The position numbers and the translations under genes are program-made. Of a stretch of 64,000 bases of DNA, positions 55,868-64,000 are shown piece by piece (the stretch's first letter is position 1; every line of letters begins with the position of its first letter). Location of the stretch: positions 1,116,001 through 1,180,000 of the forward strand of contig OY970300.1 of the NCBI GenBank assembly GCA_963716245.1, written 5' to 3'. The notes beneath the pieces are model-generated. The model saw only the letters and a list, made by a program, of their open reading frames with translations. It was not told where the DNA came from and did no database searches. The stretch is from VRUE01 sp963716245. GTDB lineage: Bacteria > Actinomycetota > Thermoleophilia > Solirubrobacterales > 70-9.

Positions 55868-57177
55868 TTGCCGTTTCCTCCTGCGCCGTTGGAGCCGTTG
55901 GCGCTTTCGAGCACGGCGACGACGCCCTGGCCGGCGGCCGCGCAGATGCTGATCACGCCCTTGCCCGAGCCGCGCTCGTTCAGGGCCTTGGCGAGGCTGG
56001 CGACGATGCGGCCGCCGGTCGCCGCGAAGGGATGACCGGCGGCGAGGGAGCCGCCGTTGACGTTGAGCTTGTCGCGGTCGATCGAGCCGAGCGGCGCGTC
56101 GCGGCCGAGCCGCTCCTTGCAGAACTTCTCGTCCTCCCAGGCGCGCAGCGTGCAGAGCACCTGCGCGGCGAAGGCCTCGTGGATCTCGTAGAGGTCAAAG
56201 TCGCCCAGCTTCAGCCCGTTGCGGTCGAGCATTCGCGGCATCGCGTAGGCGGGCGCCATCAGCAGCCCCTCGCGCTTGTGGACGTGGTCGACCGCGGCGG
56301 TCTCGCCGTCGGCGAAGTAGGCGAGGACCGGCAGTCCGCGCTCCTTCGCCCAGTCCTCGCTCGCCAGCAGCACGGCCGAGGCCCCGTCGCTGAGCGGCGT
56401 CGAGTTGGCGGCGGTCATCGTGCCGTCCTCGCCGCCGAAGACCGGCCGCAGCTTGGCGAGCTTCTCGGCGCTCGAATCGGGTCGCAGGTTCTGGTCGCGC
56501 TCCAGTCCGAGGTAGGGGTTGACCAGGTCGTCCATGAAGCCGCGCTCGTAGGCGGCGGCCAGCTTCTCGTGGCTGCGGACCGTCAGCTCGTCCTGCTCCT
56601 CGCGGCTGACGTCCCATTCGGTCGCCATCACCGCGCAGTGCTCGCCCATCGAGAGGCCGGTGCGCGGCTCCTCGTTGCGCGGGATCGCCGGCACCACGTG
56701 GCCGGGGCGGACCCGGGTCAGCTGCTTGAGCCGGCCCACCGTCGAGCGCTCGCGGTTGGCGTCGAGGAGGATCTCGCGCAGGTCTTCGTTGACCCCGATC
56801 GGCGCGTCGGAGGTGGTGTCGACGCCGCAGGCGACACCCGAGTCGATCTGTCCGAGGGCGATCTTGTTGGCGATCAGGATCGTCGTCTCCAGCCCGGTCC
56901 CGCAGGCCTGCTGCACGTCGTAGGCGGGGGTCTCCGGCGCCAGCCGCGTGCCGAGCAGACTCTCGCGGGTCAGGTCGCGGTCGCGCGAGTGCTTGAGGAC
57001 GGCGCCGCCGGCGACCTCGCCGAGTCGCTCGCCGTCGAGGTGGAAGCGGTCGACCAGCCCGTCGAGGGCCGCGGTGAGCATGTCCTGGTTCGAGGCGCGC
57101 GAGTAGACGGAGTTGGAGCGCGCGAACGGAATCCGGTTGCCGCCGACGACGGCGACGCGGCGCGGGCTATCGATCAA
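55864..57177 (-). CDS. Acetyl-CoA acetyltransferase/thiolase (FadA2-like)
   Basis: 437 residues. First catalytic Cys in QQACGTGLETT, then STPLSDGASAVLLAS, the His in EIHEAFAAQ and the second Cys in GVISICAAAGQG; VNGGSLAAGHPFAATGGR closes the active site. The CAAAGQG form is that of FadI/FadA2-type thiolases. First gene of the operon; the order thiolase, FabG4, MaoC resembles M. tuberculosis Rv0243-Rv0241c, though there the thiolase is divergent. Confidence 0.94.
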   Translation of the reverse strand: MIDSPRRVAVVGGNRIPFARSNSVYSRASNQDMLTAALDGLVDRFHLDGERLGEVAGGAVLKHSRDRDLTRESLLGTRLAPETPAYDVQQACGTGLETTILIANKIALGQIDSGVACGVDTTSDAPIGVNEDLREILLDANRERSTVGRLKQLTRVRPGHVVPAIPRNEEPRTGLSMGEHCAVMATEWDVSREEQDELTVRSHEKLAAAYERGFMDDLVNPYLGLERDQNLRPDSSAEKLAKLRPVFGGEDGTMTAANSTPLSDGASAVLLASEDWAKERGLPVLAYFADGETAAVDHVHKREGLLMAPAYAMPRMLDRNGLKLGDFDLYEIHEAFAAQVLCTLRAWEDEKFCKERLGRDAPLGSIDRDKLNVNGGSLAAGHPFAATGGRIVASLAKALNERGSGKGVISICAAAGQGVVAVLESANGSNGAGGNGK

Positions 57178-57310
57178 CGTCGATCACCTTTCGATTGCTG
57201 GAGATGTGGGGCGCGTGCAGGGGCACATTGCGCCTCCCGCCGCCACAGGGAACGGTGAGAGATTACCGAGACACCGATCGATGTCAAGGTCAGTGTGACG
57301 GTTGCACGGT

Positions 57311-57362
57311 GGATGTGCCGCTACTTGGCCCACCCTATGGGTGGCCAAGTAGCGGCACATCC
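57311..57362. repeat. Long near-perfect inverted repeat in a divergent promoter region
   Basis: GGATGTGCCGCTACTTGGC at 57311-57329 is repeated as its exact complement at 57344-57362; inside, CACCC/GGGTG extends the stem with one bulged base. The 315-bp gap 57178-57492 holds this element and nothing else clear. Both adjacent genes point away from it, so it is not an ordinary terminator of either. Confidence 0.85.
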
Positions 57363-57492
57363 CGCTCGCGGCGCGGCTCCTTAAAAGCAGGTCAATACGA
57401 GACCAGCGGACTCACTACTAGGGTAATCCTGAGCGGTTGGGAGGCGAGTAGGCCGCGTATGCGAACGCCCGCCTTCGGGCGGAGAAGGAGAG

Positions 57493-58322
57493 ATGTCCAT
57501 GTCTGCTGCACGACCGCGGCGGCGATTCGCCGTTGCCCTCATCGCGGCGCTGCTCGCGCTGACCACCGCCGGGGCCTCGCCGGCCCGAGCCGTACCGAGC
57601 TCGTTCGATGCGCTCGGCGACTCGATCACGCGCGCCTTCAACACCGCCTGCCCCTTCTACTGGACCGATTGCGCGCTCACCAACTCGTGGGCAACCGGCA
57701 GCAACAGCAAAGTCAACAGCGTCTACACCCGCCTCACAGCGTTCGGACCGGTGACCCGCTACAACGACGCGGTCAGCGGGGCCAAGATGGCAAACCTGCC
57801 GAGTCAGGCGACCACCGCGGTCGGCCGCAACGTTGAAGCGGTGACGATCCTGATGGGCGCCAACGACGCCTGCGGCGGATCGAGCGGCGTGATGACCGAA
57901 GTGTCGTCGTACCAGGCGAACTTCGAAAAAGCGATGGAAACGCTCAGCGCGGGCCTGCCGAGCGCCGACATCAAAGTCGGCTCGGTCCCCGACATCTACC
58001 AGCTCTGGGAACTCTTCTACAAAAACAAATCGGCGGTCTCTGCCTGGCAGAGCTTCAAAATGTGCGAGTCGATGCTCGCCAACCCACCTCCACCGCCCCG
58101 GCGGACATGGAACGGCGGACAAACGTGCGTCACCGCATCCAGGCATACAACTCCGCCCTGCAGACCGTGTGCGCCGAATACGCGAGCTGCGAATACGACG
58201 GTGGTGCCGGCTTCAACACGAAATTCAAAACCGAACACGTGTCGACGGCCGACTACTTCCATCCCAGCGTCGCCGGCCAGGCGCTGATCGCGGAAGTGGC
58301 CTGGAACGCGCTCGGCTACTAG
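57493..58322 (+). pseudogene. Secreted SGNH/GDSL-type hydrolase, frameshifted
   Basis: Reads from ATG 57493 with a signal peptide (RRFAVALIAALLALTTAGASPARA) and the GDSIT block (ALGDSITRAFN), and GANDA (block III). Near 58083 a run of C appears one base short; after it the frame shifts, and the original frame ends in a nonsense Arg/Pro-rich tail. Continuing one frame over from 58083 gives QPTSTAPADMERR to a DYFHPSVAGQ block that holds the catalytic Asp/His, ending at 58322. Without the shift it would be a normal roughly 277-residue secreted lipase/esterase. Either a recent mutation or a sequencing error in the homopolymer. Confidence 0.8.
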
Positions 58323-58340
58323 CCGCGTTCACAGCGCGTC

Positions 58341-58377
58341 GCTTCCCCCGGGCGGCCCCAAGCCGGCCGGGGGAAGC
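58341..58377 (+). terminator. Hairpin after the SGNH gene
   Basis: GCTTCCCCCGG and CCGGGGGAAGC form an 11-bp stem 19 nt after the SGNH stop. No T run follows. It marks the last chromosomal feature before the putative element. Confidence 0.65.
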
Positions 58378-58396
58378 TCGCAACCCCTCGAATCCT

Positions 58397-58413
58397 GACC
58401 TTCGGGTTATGAG
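58397..58413. repeat. Left att-core-like direct repeat
   Basis: GACCTTCGGGTTATGAG, identical to 62455-62471. The sequence to its left is only faintly tRNA-like (AATCCT), so the tRNA homology is weaker here than on the right. Confidence 0.7.
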
Positions 58414-58508
58414 ACTGATCTGCTGGATCGGCTGGACTACGTGAGCGGTGCAGAGCGGTTTGGGCGAGATCGAGCTACGTGGGGATCGGCTGGGATCTGT
58501 GGGGTTCC

Positions 58509-58528
58509 TTGCCCCATTTCTTGCCCCA
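58509..58528. repeat. Left arm-site-like direct repeat pair
   Basis: TTGCCCCA-TTTC-TTGCCCCA, the same design and orientation as 62338-62357. Possible arm-type binding sites of an integrase. Confidence 0.6.
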
Positions 58529-58581
58529 AGAAACGAGCGACTTGTCGACGGCAGCCTGGCCAGCCGGCAGCCATCGGACAC

Positions 58582-59316
58582 TCAACCATTCAGAAGCCTG
58601 AAGCCAAGCTCTCCGACAGCGAGGGGTCGGGCGGGCAGGGAGTCAATGGATTCGAGTTCATCGATACTCCTGCCAGGAAAGAGGGCAGCCAGGGAGATCG
58701 CGAAGCTCTCCTTTGAAAGGCCAATCGTCTCGATCGCCACAGAAACCTCTTCGAGCGGCTCGACAACCACAATGACAACCCCTACGCCGAGTTCACCGCC
58801 GAGGCGGCCGCGTTGCTCCTCGCCAGGCGCGCGGCGCGCGTCCTCGAGGAGGCGCTCGGCGTCCTCGACGATCGTCGCCGCGAAACGTGCGGTCCGATCG
58901 CGGAAGAGCTGCTCAAAATCCGCGGGCTCGGGCAGCAGCCGGCCCGTTTCGTCAAGCTCCTTGAAGTAGGGAAACGCGTCGCCGCGACCCTCGAACTCAT
59001 GCTGAGCATAGGCCAGCAGCCAAACGACGCGGTTTTCTTGGTCGAACCAGGTCGCACCACGGTGACGATCGCCGTACGCGAGGCGGTAGACGGTCTGCCC
59101 GCTGGTGAGCGGAGAGACCTCGCGAGTATCGGTCGGGCCGCTGCTTCGGCGATTGACCAGTGCCCTGACAATCTCATGACCGACCAAATCCTCGAACGGT
59201 GCCTCGCCGTAGTAGTCGAGGTCCTCCTGCAGACAGCGCCGAGTGATCCTGAGCTCGTAGCTCACGCACCGAACAGCCTTGCCTTCTGCGAGGACCTCCG
59301 CGAAGAAATCCGTCAC
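58582..59316 (-). CDS. Hypothetical protein, toxin-like partner of an RHH antitoxin
   Basis: 244 residues, GTG start. The central segment YRLAYGDRHRGATWFDQENRV followed by VWLLAYAQHEFEGRGD looks like the beta-sheet core of RelE/HigB-type mRNA interferases or a related host-inhibition toxin (basic residues, aromatic WF, then VWLLA). The rest is not recognised, and the C-terminal 80 residues carry a GVGVVIVVVEPLEEVSVAIETIG segment. It follows the RHH gene by 39 nt on the same strand, a usual antitoxin-toxin order. Toxic activity is inference. Confidence 0.6.
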   Translation of the reverse strand: MTDFFAEVLAEGKAVRCVSYELRITRRCLQEDLDYYGEAPFEDLVGHEIVRALVNRRSSGPTDTREVSPLTSGQTVYRLAYGDRHRGATWFDQENRVVWLLAYAQHEFEGRGDAFPYFKELDETGRLLPEPADFEQLFRDRTARFAATIVEDAERLLEDARRAPGEEQRGRLGGELGVGVVIVVVEPLEEVSVAIETIGLSKESFAISLAALFPGRSIDELESIDSLPARPLAVGELGFRLLNG

Positions 59317-59355
59317 CAGGTCCCCGATCGACTCGGAAACAGACGAGACGGCGGG

Positions 59356-59616
59356 CTACTTGCGGTGGATCCGCTCGGCGGCTGCCTCAGCCCGCTCGAC
59401 CACTGAGCGGTTCGCGAACCGGGCGAGAGCCTCGGTGTCGCCGCTGCGCAGTAGCTCCGCCGCTTCCTCGAAGTCGGAGGCCAGCTCGTCGCGATGAGAG
59501 GCCAAGTACTCACGCCAGGCCTCGCTCATCATTTCGGCGGCTGAGCGGCCTTGTAGGGATCCGGCTTGCTTGGCGCTGGTATGGATGTCTTCGGGAAGTC
59601 GGACGACAACGCTCAT
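59356..59616 (-). CDS. Ribbon-helix-helix antitoxin-like DNA-binding protein
   Basis: 86 residues. VVVRLPEDIHTSAKQAGSLQGRSAAEMMSEAWREYL is a standard RHH domain, quoted here only as its start and end; the polar C-terminus (FEEAAELLRSGDTEALARF) could wrap a toxin. First gene of a two-gene minus-strand operon whose promoter overlaps a small dyad. Likely autorepressor and antitoxin. Confidence 0.8.
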   Translation of the reverse strand: MSVVVRLPEDIHTSAKQAGSLQGRSAAEMMSEAWREYLASHRDELASDFEEAAELLRSGDTEALARFANRSVVERAEAAAERIHRK

Positions 59617-59706
59617 TCCCTGTTCCTTTCGCTCGTGGACCCCTGGGTCGGGACCCTTGCGGCGCTGCTTCTAACACATTGTTCGGCATAGCCACGTGTT
59701 TGGCTT

Positions 59707-59744
59707 TAACTATCGGTTATAGCGACAAATGTTTCAAAGATCAA
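59707..59744 (-). promoter_or_regulatory. Promoter with operator-like dyad for the RHH operon
   Basis: On the minus strand TTGATC (59744-59739), 17-nt spacer, TATAAC (59721-59716). The dyad TAAC-TATCG-GTTA (59707-59719) overlaps the -10, a good place for autorepression. The plus-strand promoter of the divergent operon is probably in the same 170-bp gap; a TATATT at 59750-59755 is a candidate -10. Confidence 0.5.
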
Positions 59745-59786
59745 GGTGCTATATTGTAACAAAGTAACCCACGAGATGAGGTCGCT

Positions 59787-59942
59787 ATGAACGAGAAGAA
59801 AGGGTCGCCGGAGCATCCGGAGCATCCGGAGCATCCGGAGCACCCCGAGCACCCGCAGCATCCCGAGCATCCAGACAAGCCGCCTAAGCCGCCTAAGCCG
59901 CGACCCAAGCCCGAGCCCGACAAGGGGCGAACCTACGGTTGA
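59787..59942 (+). CDS. 51-residue Pro/His/Glu-repeat peptide ending in glycine; candidate ubiquitin-like modifier
   Basis: ATG 59787 with AGATGAGG 5 nt upstream. The protein begins MNEKKGS, continues with seven tandem tripeptides (PEH five times, PQH, PEH), then a Pro/Lys-rich stretch and ends DKGRTYG. It is too short and low-complexity to form a beta-grasp fold and should be disordered. The last residue is Gly, and the stop overlaps the start of the E2-E1 gene (TTGA), so the two are translationally coupled. Its position, directly before E2-E1 and JAB, is where the modifier gene sits in known bacterial ubiquitin-like operons. Substrate of the E1 is inference; a translational leader or a metal-binding peptide are alternatives. 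Confidence 0.7.
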   Translation: MNEKKGSPEHPEHPEHPEHPEHPQHPEHPDKPPKPPKPRPKPEPDKGRTYG

Positions 59943-61654
59943 GACCGCAACGTTGGTGGGAGACCCCTGAACGTAGCGTCGACGCCGAGTGCCAGGAGTT
60001 CGCTGCCGCGGGGCTCGACTGGAGCCTCGATGAGGGTCTTTTCGAAAACGGAGAGATCGTCGTATTCAGGGGCGAGCTGCGCCTCGGGGAGCGACGGACA
60101 CCCGCGACCGTGATCTATCCGCCTGGTTACGACGCCGGCGAGCATCCCGTGGTCGTCGCTCCCGCGCTGGATATTGGGCGGCACCGAGCCCCCAACGGGG
60201 CCCTCTGCCTGGACCACCCAGTGCTCGGGCAGCTGGCGCCGATGTCGGGCGCCGAGGCCGTCGAAAGAGCAGAGCGCCTCTGGCACCTGTGGGCGAACGA
60301 TCGCCCCCAACTCCACCGCGAAGAGGCAGACGCCCCAGACCCCTGGGGCAACTACGTTGACCACACCGCCGAAACGGCGATCATTCTCGACCTACCGCGC
60401 GCCCCAGGCGACCGCGGTTTCCTCGAGCTGGCCCTTGAGTCGATTCGCCCGATTCGTGGCTCGCTGATCCGCTTCCGCCAGACCCACCCGGATCCGGACG
60501 AGTTCGAGCTCGGGTCGGCGACGCTACCCGGCGGCGAGTTCAAGGTCCAGGGGGTCTGGGAACGCCTCGCCGAGCCCCCTCCTGATCCTCGTACCGCGGC
60601 GATCACCCACTGGGTCATGGCTGATCGCCAGTCTCTCGCCGAGAGGGCCCGTCGCTACGCCGTGGCCCATCCGAGCTCGGAGATGCCAGCCCTGATCGGC
60701 TTTGTCTACCCCGACGAGGGACCGGGGCGAGGTGAGACCCACGACAGCTGGCTCTTCATGGTCATCAGACCCGACAACTCCGTCGAGTACCCGCGGCCCT
60801 TCGCCCTGCACTCCGACGAGGCATGGATCCGGCAGCCTCAGTTGCGGTCGTTGGCCGACGCGTCGGTCGGAGTCGTCGGAGTCGGCGCGCTCGGCTCTCA
60901 GGTCGCGGCCCTCTTGGCACGAGCCGGAGTCGGTCGCTTCGTCCTTGTCGACCCTGACATCGTCACTCCGGCAAATCGAGTCCGCCATGAGCTCGATCTC
61001 GGCGATATCGGCCGCGCGAAGACCGCAGCGCTGGCCGAGCGTTTGAAGCGGCTGAACCCATGGTGCGAGGTCACCGAGCACCAGCACCGCCTCGGTCACA
61101 TAGGGGCGCCAGTCCTTGGCGCTATCCAGGCGCTTGATGACCAGGTTTCCACTGCCCTCCTCGACACCGACTTGGTGATCAACACGACCGCCGATACCGC
61201 AGCCGGCTATCGCTGCTCTGCCTTGACTCGCCAGGTCGCACAACCGGCGCTTCACACCTGGGTCAGCGCCGGAGCATGGGGGGCGCGAGTCCTTCTGCAG
61301 CGCGAGGGATCGAGGCGCAGCGGCTGCACCGAGTGCCTGGGGCGCTGGCAGCGGGACCTCGAAGCCGGAGGGGCCGAGTCCGTCGAGGTGCCGCGCCTGT
61401 CGGAAGACACCCGTCCGCAGGAGGTGCTCGACCGAGGCTGTGCGGATCCGAGCTTCACCGGGCCTGGCTTCGAGCTCACCTCAGCGGCGGCGGCGGCGGC
61501 GAGGGTGGCCATCCAGGTGCTTACGGATCAGACCTACCCGGAAACCGACTTCGATCTTGTGACCCTCGTCTTTCGCGACTCCGACTCGGCACAGGCCCAG
61601 AGCCGCTATACGCGGCTTCCCGTTCACCCGGAGTGCCTTACCTGCAATGGCTGA
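59939..61654 (+). CDS. E2-E1 fusion ubiquitin-conjugation-type protein
   Basis: 571 residues, TTG start overlapping the peptide stop. Residues about 40-125 are an E2-like domain: YPPGYD, GRHRAPNGALCLDHP with His82, Asn86 and candidate catalytic Cys90. Residues about 305-545 are a ThiF/E1-type adenylation domain: GVVGVGALGS (310-320), LVDPDIVTPANRVRH (Asp338/340, Asn346, Arg347), Lys361, a CTEC pair (463, 466), GCADPSFTG with Cys501 as possible catalytic Cys, and a terminal CLTC pair (566, 569) that may bind zinc with the first. The E2-E1 order matches bacterial fusions such as Cap2 of CBASS. Expected to adenylate a modifier C-terminus and transfer it to targets. Confidence 0.88.
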   Translation: MRPQRWWETPERSVDAECQEFAAAGLDWSLDEGLFENGEIVVFRGELRLGERRTPATVIYPPGYDAGEHPVVVAPALDIGRHRAPNGALCLDHPVLGQLAPMSGAEAVERAERLWHLWANDRPQLHREEADAPDPWGNYVDHTAETAIILDLPRAPGDRGFLELALESIRPIRGSLIRFRQTHPDPDEFELGSATLPGGEFKVQGVWERLAEPPPDPRTAAITHWVMADRQSLAERARRYAVAHPSSEMPALIGFVYPDEGPGRGETHDSWLFMVIRPDNSVEYPRPFALHSDEAWIRQPQLRSLADASVGVVGVGALGSQVAALLARAGVGRFVLVDPDIVTPANRVRHELDLGDIGRAKTAALAERLKRLNPWCEVTEHQHRLGHIGAPVLGAIQALDDQVSTALLDTDLVINTTADTAAGYRCSALTRQVAQPALHTWVSAGAWGARVLLQREGSRRSGCTECLGRWQRDLEAGGAESVEVPRLSEDTRPQEVLDRGCADPSFTGPGFELTSAAAAAARVAIQVLTDQTYPETDFDLVTLVFRDSDSAQAQSRYTRLPVHPECLTCNG

Positions 61655-62213
61655 GCCACGCCTATTTGTCCATCGTGAGGTCATCACCCGGATCGCGATG
61701 CTGCGGGCCCGCCCGTGGGAGGTGGGCGGGTGGCTGCTCGGCTACTGGGATGAAGCGGAGAAGAATGTGCTCGTTACCCACGCGACCCCGCCCAGCCGCG
61801 GCACCCCCTTTCACATCCGGATCAGCGGCCGCCACCACCGGCAATTCTTCGATCAGGCCTGGGACGCCAGCGAGGGCCGAGTCACCTTCCTCGGCGACTG
61901 GCACACGCATCCCGGCGGTCCGCCAAACCCAAGCGAGCGCGATGAGAAGGCGATCGCGCAACTGGCCGAAGACAACCGCTACGGAAACTCACCGCCATTG
62001 ATGTTGATCGCGGGGACCGCCAAGTGGCCGCATACGAAGCTCGCTACCCGCTTCGGCTTCTACCTGGGTGAATCAGAGCCAGCTGTGCCCCTTCAGGCCC
62101 AGTCAACCGACGAGCTGCCGTCTCCCGCTGACCAGGTCCGGGACTGGCCCTGGCCTGGGACCCGCCTTCGCTCACGTGAGCGGGGTAGGACGACCTCGAT
62201 GAAGTCGAAGTAA
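61647..62213 (+). CDS. JAB/JAMM-domain metallo-isopeptidase
   Basis: 188 residues; starts 8 nt before the E2-E1 stop. JAMM motif complete: Glu25 in WEVGGWLLG, His86-x-His88, Ser96 and Asp99 in GDWHTHPGGPPNPSERD (HxHx7SxxD). This is the zinc protease fold of deubiquitinases; in bacterial operons (Cap3-like, Bil-like) it processes or removes the modifier. The C-terminal 50 residues are Arg/Ser-rich. Confidence 0.93.
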   Translation: MAEPRLFVHREVITRIAMLRARPWEVGGWLLGYWDEAEKNVLVTHATPPSRGTPFHIRISGRHHRQFFDQAWDASEGRVTFLGDWHTHPGGPPNPSERDEKAIAQLAEDNRYGNSPPLMLIAGTAKWPHTKLATRFGFYLGESEPAVPLQAQSTDELPSPADQVRDWPWPGTRLRSRERGRTTSMKSK

Positions 62214-62337
62214 CGGGAGCTCGCAAGCGTCCTGTATTGCTCCGGCTGCGACTGCAGCTACTTGCGATTTCACCTGCGACCGTTGATGGACCGGAGGCCC
62301 TGCGTAAGGGTCGAAACGACCTCTCTCAGACCTCACC

Positions 62338-62357
62338 TTGCCCCAGGGCTTGCCCCA
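62338..62357. repeat. Right arm-site-like direct repeat pair
   Basis: TTGCCCCA-GGGC-TTGCCCCA, 97 nt inside the right core repeat; mirrors 58509-58528 in content, spacing and distance from the core. Confidence 0.6.
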
Positions 62358-62396
62358 CGGGCGTTTTTGAACCCTGTTGTCTGCGCCTCAGAAAAG

Positions 62397-62425
62397 ACGA
62401 AAGCCCTCATTTACAGGGCTTTCGT
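62397..62425 (-). terminator. Hairpin terminator after the tRNA-Met fragment
   Basis: ACGAAAGCCCT and AGGGCTTTCGT flank a 7-nt loop (11-bp perfect stem); on the minus strand it is followed by TCTTTTCT, as expected of a tRNA terminator. Confidence 0.75.
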
Positions 62426-62429
62426 GAAA

Positions 62430-64000
<1,571 letters not shown>

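Noticed and set aside
59808..59876. Short tandem 9-bp repeats as a CRISPR-like or minisatellite element
   Set aside because: No spacers and the period is 9 bp in frame with PEH codons; it is coding repeat in the peptide gene.
59741..59923. Minus-strand Gly/Ser/Cys-repeat frame opposite the PEH peptide
   Set aside because: Reverse reading of the tripeptide repeat; no ribosome site and it does not fit the divergent operon structure.

Overview
The window is high-GC DNA from an actinobacterium. The gene set suggests a soil Thermoleophilia/Solirubrobacterales-type lineage: large secreted proteins with Arg/Lys-rich tails, a GSI-type glutamine synthetase, a Gram-positive-type SOS box, an actinobacterial c-di-AMP riboswitch before an RlpA-like protein, and a mycobacterial-style FabG4/MaoC operon. 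This placement is inference; no 16S gene is present.

Region 1 (1-27.6 kb) is a modular type I polyketide locus. Two translationally coupled PKS genes give one partial and two complete KS-AT-DH-KR-ACP modules, then a terminal KS-AT-DH-ER-KR-ACP module. All ATs look malonyl-specific, all KRs look B-type, and no thioesterase is visible. Around them lie an AhpD-like protein, a haloalkane-dehalogenase-like hydrolase, a flavin-dependent halogenase-like enzyme, an HSL-family esterase, a phosphopantetheinyl transferase, a flavin amine oxidase, an anchored protein of unknown function and a PadR regulator with candidate operators. Long stretches of the PKS genes are repeated with no visible difference, which suggests recent internal duplication or gene conversion.

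Region 2 (28.4-30.9 kb) is an integration module: tyrosine integrase, a degenerate second recombinase and a small excisionase-like protein, overlapping by 4 nt each, next to the 3' end of a tRNA-Leu(GAG). The PKS locus may therefore lie in an island inserted at this tRNA.

Region 3 (31.0-58.3 kb) looks like core chromosome: lexA with its own SOS box, an SDR, rnpB, a c-di-AMP riboswitch with an RlpA-like protein, a secreted protein, a CMD-family protein without its cysteines, glnA, an MMPL transporter, a DUF255 thioredoxin-like protein, a GGDEF-EAL protein, three secreted proteins, a fatty-acid/acyl-CoA operon (thiolase, FabG4, MaoC, two acyl-CoA dehydrogenases, with an acyl-CoA synthetase downstream) and a frameshifted SGNH hydrolase.

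Region 4 (58.4-62.5 kb) is the most interesting part. It is a roughly 4.07-kb apparent integrative element bounded by 17-bp direct repeats that match the anticodon/variable region of a tRNA-Met. About 96 bp inside each end there is a paired arm-site-like repeat (TTGCCCCA-N4-TTGCCCCA). The element has no integrase. It carries an RHH antitoxin-like/toxin-like pair and, divergently, a compact ubiquitin-like conjugation operon: a 51-residue Pro/His/Glu-repeat peptide ending in glycine, an E2-E1 fusion, and a JAB/JAMM isopeptidase. The peptide is a candidate disordered protein modifier of a kind I do not recognise. To the right is the 3' half of a tRNA-Met whose anticodon loop supplies the stop codon of an MMPL transporter that runs off the window.
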